Source: Pseudomonadota bacterium
GTDB lineage: Bacteria; Pseudomonadota; Alphaproteobacteria; Rhizobiales; Rhizobiaceae
DNA: 11,718 bases
Reading direction: 5' to 3'
Assembly: GCA_023428515.1 (NCBI GenBank)
Contig: JAEYXI010000523.1
Span: 1 to 11,718 of the forward strand
Made by a program: the position numbers and the translations under genes. This document shows, piece by piece, positions 7,514-11,718 of this stretch (position 1 is the stretch's first letter; the number at the start of each line of letters is the position of its first letter). A model generated the notes under the pieces. It worked only from the letters and a program-made list of their open reading frames with translations. It searched no databases and was not told the DNA's origin.

Positions 7514-8233
7514 CTACTCTATGCTCAGCCGGTAGCCGATGCCGCGCACCGTCTGCAGCCAGACCGGGTTGGAAGGATCGCGCTCGATCTTGCGGCGCAG
7601 CCTGTTGATCTGGACGTCGATCGTGCGTTCGCCGACGTCGGATTCTCCGGCGACGAGTTCGTGGCGGGGGATCGTCTCGCCGGCGCGTCCGGCGAAGATC
7701 GCGAGGATCTCCTGTTCGCGGTCGGTGAGTTTCAGCGGCTCGCCGCCGCGCTTCAGCTCGCGGCGCGCGATCTGGAAGGTATAGGGACCGAAGACGAGTT
7801 GTTCGACCTTTGGCGTGGCGGCCGGTCCGCCGCGGCGCAGTATGTTGTTGATGCGCAGGATGAGTTCGCGCGGATCGAAAGGCTTCGGCAGGTAGTCGTC
7901 GGCGCCGGCCTCGAGACCGGCGATGCGGCTGTCGGTCTCCGACAGCGCCGTCAGCATCAGGATCGGCACATCCTTCTGCGCACGCAGCGCCTTGGTCAGG
8001 TCGACGCCGTTCTCGCCGGGCATCATGACGTCGATCACCAGGAGGTCGAAGTCGAGCCCTTCCAGCTTGCGGCGCGCCTCGGTGGCGTTGCCGGCTACCG
8101 TCACGCGGAAGCCGTTCTCGGTAAGGTACTGCTTCAGAAGGTTGCGGATGCGGGTATCGTCGTCGACGACCAGGAGATGCGGCGCGTCGTCGCCCGGTGC
8201 CGCCGGGAGGTTCGTCCTGTCACTGGTCTCCAT
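7514..8233 (-). CDS. petR: OmpR-family response regulator, PetR-like
   Basis: A 239-residue cytoplasmic transcription factor. The receiver domain (about 18-135) has acidic residues D24 and D25, phosphoacceptor D68 in VIDVMMPGENG, T95 in MLTAL and K117 in PKPFD. The winged-helix output domain (about 145-237) has LTDREQEIL, VGERTIDVQINRLRRKIE and VRGIGYRLS. The gene overlaps the end of the upstream MarR-family gene by 14 nt and has its own AGGA 8-9 nt before the ATG, so the two are probably translationally coupled. The MarR plus OmpR order matches petP-petR of Rhodobacter capsulatus, where petR is reported to be essential; the symbol is given on that basis. The probable kinase is encoded at 4378-5799. 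Its targets are unknown. Confidence 0.93.
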   Translation of the reverse strand: METSDRTNLPAAPGDDAPHLLVVDDDTRIRNLLKQYLTENGFRVTVAGNATEARRKLEGLDFDLLVIDVMMPGENGVDLTKALRAQKDVPILMLTALSETDSRIAGLEAGADDYLPKPFDPRELILRINNILRRGGPAATPKVEQLVFGPYTFQIARRELKRGGEPLKLTDREQEILAIFAGRAGETIPRHELVAGESDVGERTIDVQINRLRRKIERDPSNPVWLQTVRGIGYRLSIE

Positions 8234-8759
8234 CGTCTTTTCCTGCGATTTTCCCGGCGCTGTTTGCCGGCAGATTGTCTATTTGCGCCCTGAGCTCGGG
8301 GTTGACCATCCCTTTCAGGAACCGCTCGATAGCCGACCGATCCCCGGCGCTGGCTCCTTCCAATGCATCATGGATGCGGCGCGACTGTGGCCTTGCGAGG
8401 GCAAGCGCCAGCACGCGGCCTTTCGCCGTCGGATAAAGTTCCCGCTGCCTGCGGTCGCGCGGACCCTGGACCTGGATGACGTGGCCAGTGTCGATCAGCT
8501 GTTTAAGTACGCGCGCCAGGCTCTGCTTGGTGATCTTCAGCACGTCGAGAAGCTCGGCCACAGTCAGGCCCGGCATGCGGTTGACGAAATGCAGCACGCG
8601 GTGATGGGCGCGCCCGAAGCCGTAATCCGCCAGGATTTGATCGGGATCGGAGGTGAAGTCCCGATAGGCGAAAAAGAACAGCTCGATGATCGAGAGATCA
8701 ATGCCGTCATCACTGGTGATGGCGGTCCTTATCGGCTTTGCGACGGCACCTTCGGCCAT
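8220..8759 (-). CDS. petP: MarR-family transcriptional regulator, PetP-like
   Basis: A 179-residue winged-helix regulator. The DNA-binding part has FGRAHHRVLHFVNRMPGLTVAELLDVLKITKQSLARVLKQLID (helices 2 to 4, counted from this start about residues 48-90) and the wing with DRRQRELYPTAKG, the usual MarR-family Arg-rich turn. A Cys-free effector domain is formed by the flanking helices. The start at ATG 8759 was chosen because TTAGGA lies 7 nt upstream; an in-frame TTG at 8780 has no ribosome binding site and lies inside the operator palindrome. It is the first gene of a two-gene unit with the response regulator, overlapping by 14 nt. The 33-bp palindrome 19 nt upstream suggests autoregulation. 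The C-terminal tail (about 165-179) is polar and probably disordered. Confidence 0.92.
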   Translation of the reverse strand: MAEGAVAKPIRTAITSDDGIDLSIIELFFFAYRDFTSDPDQILADYGFGRAHHRVLHFVNRMPGLTVAELLDVLKITKQSLARVLKQLIDTGHVIQVQGPRDRRQRELYPTAKGRVLALALARPQSRRIHDALEGASAGDRSAIERFLKGMVNPELRAQIDNLPANSAGKIAGKDDGDQ

Positions 8760-8777
8760 TCGTGATCCTAACGCCTG

Positions 8778-8810
8778 CAAAAATACGTCAGTACCATTGA
8801 CATATTTTTG
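8778..8810. promoter_or_regulatory. 33-bp inverted repeat, likely operator of the MarR-family regulator
   Basis: The left arm CAAAAATACGTCA (8778-8790) and right arm TGACATATTTTTG (8798-8810) are reverse complements at 12 of 13 positions around the 7-nt centre GTACCAT. It lies 19-51 nt upstream of the MarR-family ATG and 198 nt upstream of ilvE, in a patch richer in A and T than its surroundings. Palindromes of this kind upstream of a marR-type gene are normally its own operator. It lacks a downstream T-run in either direction, which argues against a terminator. Confidence 0.65.
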
Positions 8811-8823
8811 GCCCGATGATAAT
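8797..8823 (+). promoter_or_regulatory. Candidate ilvE promoter overlapping the operator
   Basis: TTGACA (8797-8802) is a perfect -35 hexamer and GATAAT (8818-8823) matches the -10 consensus at 5 of 6 bases, but the 15-nt spacer is short. With a 17-nt spacer the -10 would be the poorer TAATTT. The -35 lies inside the right half of the 33-bp palindrome, so a bound MarR-type protein would occlude it. The predicted leader to ilvE would be roughly 180 nt. Confidence 0.35.
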
Positions 8824-8833
8824 TTTTGGCAAG

Positions 8834-8994
8834 CTTTTCGGCGGATTGCGAACGAAAAGGCAAGCTGGTTTCGGTTTTTCCGGAACTTCCTTCAATTTGC
8901 CTTCGCGTCCCTATGCGCCTAGGTTTGGCCCAGCAAACACGCTATTTGCCCGGCTGGAATCGATAGATCAACGACAGAGTGGGCGCCGGCCCAC
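8834..8994 (+). promoter_or_regulatory. ilvE leader with two small inverted repeats
   Basis: CTTTTCG (8834-8840) pairs with CGAAAAG (8853-8859). GTGGGC (8979-8984) pairs with GCCCAC (8989-8994) around a GCCG loop, and this second hairpin directly abuts the GGGAGG ribosome binding site (8995-9000). A 17-codon frame at 8913-8966 (MRLGLAQQTRYLPGWNR) uses rare leucine codons CTA, TTG and TTG but has no Shine-Dalgarno. No U-tract follows a hairpin, so this is not a classical transcription attenuator. It could affect translation. Confidence 0.25.
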
Positions 8995-9008
8995 GGGAGG
9001 TTACCCCA

Positions 9009-9902
9009 ATGGCATCCGTTTCCTTCGACAAGCTGGACGGGTTCATCTGGATGAACGGTGAATTCGTCAACTGGGCTGACGCCAAGGTCCACGTGCTGAC
9101 GCATGGGCTTCACTATGCCAGCGCCGTGTTCGAGGGGGAACGCGCCTATGGCGGGGAGATATTCAAGCTCACCGAGCACACCGAGAGATTGCACGAATCC
9201 GCGCGTATCCTCGGCTTCAAGATTCCCTACAGCGTGGCGGAAATCGACGACGCCTGCCGCGAACTGCTGAAGAAGCAGGGCTTCAAAGACGCCTATGTGC
9301 GTCCGATCGCCTGGCGCGGCAGCGAGCAGATGGGTGTGTCGGCGCAGAACAACCGCATCAACTGCGCGATCGCGATCTGGCAGTGGCCGAGCTATTTCGA
9401 CCCGGCGCAGAAGCTGAAAGGCATCCGCCTCGACATCGCCGAATACCGCCGGCCCGACCCCAGGACCGCGCCGTCGAAGTCCAAGGCCGCCGGCCTTTAC
9501 ATGATCTGCACCATCTCCAAGCATGCCGCAGAGGCGAAGGGCTATGCCGACGCGCTGATGTACGACTGGCGCGGTCAGGTTGCCGAGGCGACGGGCGCCA
9601 ATGTCTTCTTCGTCAAGGACGGCAAGATCCACACGCCGAAGCCCGACTGCTTCCTCGACGGTATCACGCGGCGCACCGCGATCGACCTCGCCAAGCGGCG
9701 CGGCATCGAGGTGATCGAGCGGGCGATCATGCCGGAGGAGTTGGAAGGCTTCGAGCAGTGCTTCCTCACCGGCACGGCCGCCGAGGTGACGCCGGTCTCC
9801 GAGATCGGGCCGTACAAGTTCACGGTCGGCAAGATCGCCGAGACGCTGATGAACGATTATTCGGCCGAAGTTCAGCCGAAGCATGCGATTGCCGCGGAAT
9901 AG
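9009..9902 (+). CDS. ilvE: Branched-chain amino acid aminotransferase (fold-type IV PLP enzyme)
   Basis: A 297-residue class IV aminotransferase that by family knowledge interconverts Leu, Ile and Val with their 2-oxo acids using 2-oxoglutarate/glutamate. The start at ATG 9009 has GGGAGG 8 nt upstream; the in-frame GTG at 8979 would add ten residues translated from the leader hairpin. Visible features are THGLHYASAVFEGERAY (31-47), the substrate-side YVRPIAWRG (96-104), PLP lysine K159 in PSKSKAAGLY, E193 in VAEATGAN (the cofactor-nitrogen Glu) and the phosphate-binding TGTAAEVTPV (254-263). These numbers coincide with those of the Escherichia coli enzyme. The gene is divergent from the MarR/OmpR pair and ends in its own terminator, so it is probably monocistronic. 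Confidence 0.95.
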   Translation: MASVSFDKLDGFIWMNGEFVNWADAKVHVLTHGLHYASAVFEGERAYGGEIFKLTEHTERLHESARILGFKIPYSVAEIDDACRELLKKQGFKDAYVRPIAWRGSEQMGVSAQNNRINCAIAIWQWPSYFDPAQKLKGIRLDIAEYRRPDPRTAPSKSKAAGLYMICTISKHAAEAKGYADALMYDWRGQVAEATGANVFFVKDGKIHTPKPDCFLDGITRRTAIDLAKRRGIEVIERAIMPEELEGFEQCFLTGTAAEVTPVSEIGPYKFTVGKIAETLMNDYSAEVQPKHAIAAE

Positions 9903-9927
9903 AGTTTTAGCCAGTTAAGAACAGTTC

Positions 9928-9957
9928 AACGGGCGGCTTTCGGGCCGCCCGTTTCCT
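9928..9957 (+). terminator. Rho-independent terminator of ilvE
   Basis: AACGGGCGGC (9928-9937) and GCCGCCCGTT (9944-9953) form a perfect 10-bp GC-rich stem with loop TTTCGG, followed by TCCTT rather than a long T-run. It lies 25 nt after the ilvE stop. Confidence 0.8.
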
Positions 9958-10047
9958 TTGCGTCATCTCTTTATTGACTTTCGCGACATAGGGCGTCTGA
10001 TTGACATGCCGATTCGTACGAGGTCGGCGTAAAACGAGGGACTCGTC
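9955..10047 (+). promoter_or_regulatory. Promoter-containing gap upstream of the glycine-zipper gene
   Basis: Two -35-like hexamers, TTGACT (9974-9979) and TTGACA (10001-10006), lie between the ilvE terminator and the small gene. Neither is followed at 16-18 nt by a good -10 box, so I cannot choose between them. GAGGG (10036-10040) is the ribosome binding site, 7 nt before the ATG. The flanking terminators imply a promoter must exist here. Confidence 0.4.
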
Positions 10048-10359
10048 ATGGAAGCGCTTCTACCGATCATTGTACAAGTCATCACGGGTATAATCGGCGG
10101 CCAAGCAGTCGGCGCCGCGATCAAGACGGCGGCCATGGGCCAACTTCCCAAGATTCTCGCGGGCGCAGTTGGCGGCGTTGGCGGCGGCGCCATTCTGGGC
10201 AGCCTACTCGGCGGTGCGACGGGTACGGACCCGGCTGCAGGCGGCGCTGCCGGCGGTGCTCTCGGCGGGCTGCTTGGCGATGCGATCGGCGGCGTCGGCG
10301 GCGGCGCGATCCTGACCGCGATCGTCGGCGCCATCATGGGCGCGATGAAGAAGGCGTAG
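10048..10359 (+). CDS. Small glycine-zipper hydrophobic protein of unknown function
   Basis: A 103-residue protein with no recognised enzymatic domain. Composition is extreme: 29 Gly and 21 Ala, and no Phe, Tyr, Trp, Cys, His, Arg or Asn. Only seven residues are charged (E2, K26, K35, D61, D78, K101, K102). There is no cleavable signal peptide. Gly-rich helices with GxxxG-type spacing run about residues 4-24, 37-57 and 68-98, compatible with two or three membrane-inserted or tightly packed helices and a basic C-terminal tip. The block GGVGGGAIL occurs twice (42-50 and 81-89). The start has GAGGG at 7 nt. The gene has terminators on both sides, so it is a single-gene unit. I recall similar unnamed proteins in other alphaproteobacteria, but assign no function. 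Bacteriocin-like, holin-like or membrane-stress roles are possibilities only. Confidence 0.8.
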   Translation: MEALLPIIVQVITGIIGGQAVGAAIKTAAMGQLPKILAGAVGGVGGGAILGSLLGGATGTDPAAGGAAGGALGGLLGDAIGGVGGGAILTAIVGAIMGAMKKA

Positions 10360-10379
10360 GCCGGCGGCCACCCGGCTCG

Positions 10380-10409
10380 AAACGGGCGGCCTGCGGTCGC
10401 CCGTTTTTT
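10380..10409 (+). terminator. Rho-independent terminator of the glycine-zipper gene
   Basis: AAACGGGCG (10380-10388) pairs with CGCCCGTTT (10398-10406), with further pairs possible inside, and six T follow from 10404. It is a strong intrinsic terminator 20 nt after the stop codon. Its first ten bases from 10381 are identical to the 5' arm of the ilvE terminator. Confidence 0.88.
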
Positions 10410-10486
10410 GTTTGCGGCTTCCCTGGCGTCTACTGGACCGCGCGCGCTGACTCGCCTAGATCAGGCCGAAACGCGAAGGGAAGCCA

Positions 10487-11128
10487 ATGGGTCAGCTCAA
10501 TGCCGGCATCGTGCCGGTCACACCGTTCCAGCAGAACTGCACGATCCTGTTCGACATGGACGATAAAAAAGGCGTGGTGGTCGACCCCGGCGGCGATGTC
10601 GACCAGATCCTCGCCGCCCTCCAGCAGAACGGCATCGAGGCGACTGCGATCTGGCTGACGCACGGCCATATCGACCATGCCGGCGGGGCGATGGACCTGA
10701 AGGAAGCGCTTGGCGTAGAGATCATCGGCCCGCACGAGGCCGACAAGCCGCTGCTCGACAATATTGAGAACCAGGCGAAGCGTTTTGGCGTCGGTGACGC
10801 GGTGCGCAACTGCGTGCCCGACCGTTTCTTCGCCGAAGGCGACACGGTGTCGTTCGGAGAGCATGTGTTCGAGGTGCTGCACTGCCCCGGCCATGCGCCG
10901 GGCCATGTCGTCTTCTACAACCGCGCCGCGCAGTTCGCCCATGTCGGCGATGTGCTGTTCCGCGGCTCGGTCGGACGTACCGACCTGCCGGGCGGCGACC
11001 ATGCAGCACTCATCAGCTCGATCAAGGAAAAGCTCCTGCCGCTCGGCGACGAGATCGGCTTCATCTGCGGACACGGGCCGGGCGGACGCTTCGGCGAGGA
11101 GCGCCGCAGCAATCCGTTCCTCGTCTGA
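10487..11128 (+). CDS. gloC: Metallo-beta-lactamase-fold hydrolase, GloC/YcbL-type glyoxalase II
   Basis: A 213-residue cytoplasmic metallohydrolase, the usual length for the short type II glyoxalase II (E. coli YcbL/GloC), which lacks the C-terminal extension of GloB. The metal ligands are all visible: H59, H61, D63 and H64 in THGHIDHAGG; H136 in HCPGHAPGH; D155 in GDVLFRGSVGRTDLPGGD; and H196 in GHGP. The C-terminus, with GHGP followed by SNPFL, is characteristic of the group. By family knowledge it hydrolyses S-lactoylglutathione in methylglyoxal detoxification, though related proteins act on other thioesters. AAGGGA lies about 7 nt before the ATG. It stands alone between two terminators. 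Confidence 0.92.
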   Translation: MGQLNAGIVPVTPFQQNCTILFDMDDKKGVVVDPGGDVDQILAALQQNGIEATAIWLTHGHIDHAGGAMDLKEALGVEIIGPHEADKPLLDNIENQAKRFGVGDAVRNCVPDRFFAEGDTVSFGEHVFEVLHCPGHAPGHVVFYNRAAQFAHVGDVLFRGSVGRTDLPGGDHAALISSIKEKLLPLGDEIGFICGHGPGGRFGEERRSNPFLV

Positions 11129-11143
11129 GTTTCCCGCACAAGG

Positions 11144-11186
11144 CAAAGGGCGCGGACCTTCCGGACCGCGCCCTTTGTCTGTGTTT
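11144..11186. terminator. Palindromic terminator between gloC and the BA14K gene
   Basis: CAAAGGGCGCGG (11144-11155) and CCGCGCCCTTTG (11166-11177) form a perfect 12-bp stem around a 10-nt centre. On the plus strand a T-rich tail (TCTGTGTTTT) follows, which suits gloC. On the minus strand the tail is not T-rich, so it may serve the convergent gene less well. Confidence 0.85.
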
Positions 11187-11195
11187 TGCCGGCAA

Positions 11196-11597
11196 TCAGT
11201 TGGCGACGCAGAAATGCTCCCGGCCGTCATAGCCCATGAAAGTGCCGGACCGTGGATCGAAGCTGCGATAGCGGTCGGCGCAGTAATCGTACCATCCCGG
11301 GCTCCACGGCTCGAAAGCGCCGTCGACATAGACGGTCTCCGGATATTGACGGATAGGACGGCGGTAAGGCCTTTCGTAGACCGGCTCCGGTTGCGAGGCG
11401 AGGCCGACCACGAGAGCGCCGGCAGCCAGCCCGAGAATCCCCGCCGCGGCCAGATCGCCGCTGTCGGAGTGGTGACTGTGGTAGTGCCGGCCGTTATGCC
11501 GCCAGTAGCGGTCGCCGGCATTGGCGGCGGGCAGGGTAGCCAGCGTCGTGGCCGCGACCGCGAGCGACAGGATCGCCGTTTTGACAAATCGCTTCAT
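11196..11597 (-). CDS. BA14K family secreted/envelope protein
   Basis: A 133-residue exported protein. The signal peptide covers residues 1-27 (basic MKRFVK, hydrophobic core, likely cleavage after AANA). A His-rich stretch (34-43) and a hydrophobic segment (about 49-68, GILGLAAGALVVGLA) follow. The C-terminal BA14K motif is WSPGWYDYCADRYRSFDPRSGTF then DGREHFC, with a conserved Cys pair (C106 and C130). The family is named after a Brucella abortus 14-kDa immunoreactive protein reported to have lectin-like activity; it is common and multi-copy in Hyphomicrobiales. The start has a strong AAGGAG about 6 nt upstream. The hydrophobic segment could anchor the mature protein in the inner membrane. 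Confidence 0.92.
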   Translation of the reverse strand: MKRFVKTAILSLAVAATTLATLPAANAGDRYWRHNGRHYHSHHSDSGDLAAAGILGLAAGALVVGLASQPEPVYERPYRRPIRQYPETVYVDGAFEPWSPGWYDYCADRYRSFDPRSGTFMGYDGREHFCVAN

Positions 11598-11666
11598 CTT
11601 CGTCTCCTTCGCCGGCCCGCGTCAGCTGTAGAGCCGGTCTTTGCGAAGAGAATAGGGCGACGAAGG

Positions 11667-11681
11667 TGAATGCTGGCTGAA
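11667..11681 (-). promoter_or_regulatory. Direct repeat TTCA-N7-TTCA upstream of the BA14K gene
   Basis: On the minus strand TTCA (11681-11678) and TTCA (11670-11667) repeat at an 11-bp period, about 70-84 nt upstream of the BA14K ATG. Direct repeats at one helical turn are the usual binding layout of OmpR-family response regulators. No clear -10/-35 was identified nearby. Which regulator would bind is inference. Confidence 0.3.
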
Positions 11682-11718
11682 CGGTATGGCAGCTAGCAGC
11701 AACAGGGCCGCTCTGTTG

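Noticed and set aside
8760..8780. TTG at 8780 as start of the MarR-family gene
   Set aside because: It has no ribosome binding site and lies in the operator arm; ATG 8759 has AGGA at 7 nt.
8979..9008. GTG at 8979 as start of ilvE
   Set aside because: It would translate the hairpin and ribosome binding site; the GGGAGG-supported ATG 9009 gives the standard protein and standard catalytic numbering.
8816..9061. 81-codon frame overlapping the ilvE start, beginning MIIFGKLF
   Set aside because: It has no Shine-Dalgarno and no family resemblance, and it runs past the ilvE start in another frame.
10430..11587. 385-codon minus-strand frame across gloC and the BA14K gene
   Set aside because: It crosses a terminator and two real genes in the wrong frames, and no domain is visible.
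10764..11669. 301-codon plus-strand frame across gloC and the BA14K gene
   Set aside because: It is a Ser/Arg/Ala-rich out-of-frame shadow that crosses a perfect terminator.
1..11718. Mobile elements, CRISPR arrays, tRNA or rRNA genes
   Set aside because: I read for transposase motifs, regularly spaced repeats and tRNA-like ends and saw none. A tRNA scan would settle the last point.

Overview
The window is high-GC DNA with an ordinary chromosomal gene set, and everything points to an alphaproteobacterium of the order Hyphomicrobiales, most likely Mesorhizobium or another Phyllobacteriaceae. The pointers are a BA14K-family envelope protein, a short YbjN protein beside a CsaA-type tRNA-binding protein, a PetP/PetR-like MarR plus OmpR regulator pair divergent from ilvE, and Shine-Dalgarno sequences of the AGGA/GGAG type. 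I see no rRNA, tRNA, CRISPR array, insertion sequence or phage gene, and no composition break that suggests a recent island. The taxonomic call rests on gene recognition, not on a search.

Layout, left to right. (1) 1-370: leader and intergenic DNA, then ybjN and csaA on the plus strand, 6 nt apart. (2) Convergent to them on the minus strand lie a GT4 glycosyltransferase and, upstream of it, a 599-residue flavin monooxygenase with an N-terminal NTF2/SnoaL-like domain. (3) A membrane histidine kinase (minus), then cardiolipin synthase (plus, divergent), then an OmpR-family response regulator and a MarR-family regulator (minus, overlapping by 14 nt). The kinase looks like the natural partner of the regulator pair but is cut off from it by the opposite-strand cls gene. 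(4) ilvE, divergent from the MarR gene, followed by a strong terminator. (5) A 103-residue glycine-zipper protein of unknown function, forming its own transcription unit with its own terminator. (6) A GloC-type hydroxyacylglutathione hydrolase, a palindromic terminator, and a convergent BA14K secreted protein at the right edge.

How the parts may work together. The central block (kinase, cls, response regulator, MarR) is an envelope and lipid theme: an EnvZ-like two-component system next to cardiolipin synthase, with a glycolipid-type GT4 enzyme not far away. The best non-coding signal is a near-perfect 33-bp inverted repeat (13-bp arms, 12/13 matching) between the MarR gene and ilvE. It is well placed for autoregulation and contains a TTGACA hexamer pointing toward ilvE, so one operator could control both directions. 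The least explained gene is the glycine-zipper protein, which has 28% glycine, no aromatic, Arg, Asn, Cys or His residue, and an internal repeat conserved at protein level but not at synonymous sites. I found no clear evidence for a wholly new multi-gene system. These regulatory and small-protein signals are the items most worth following up.
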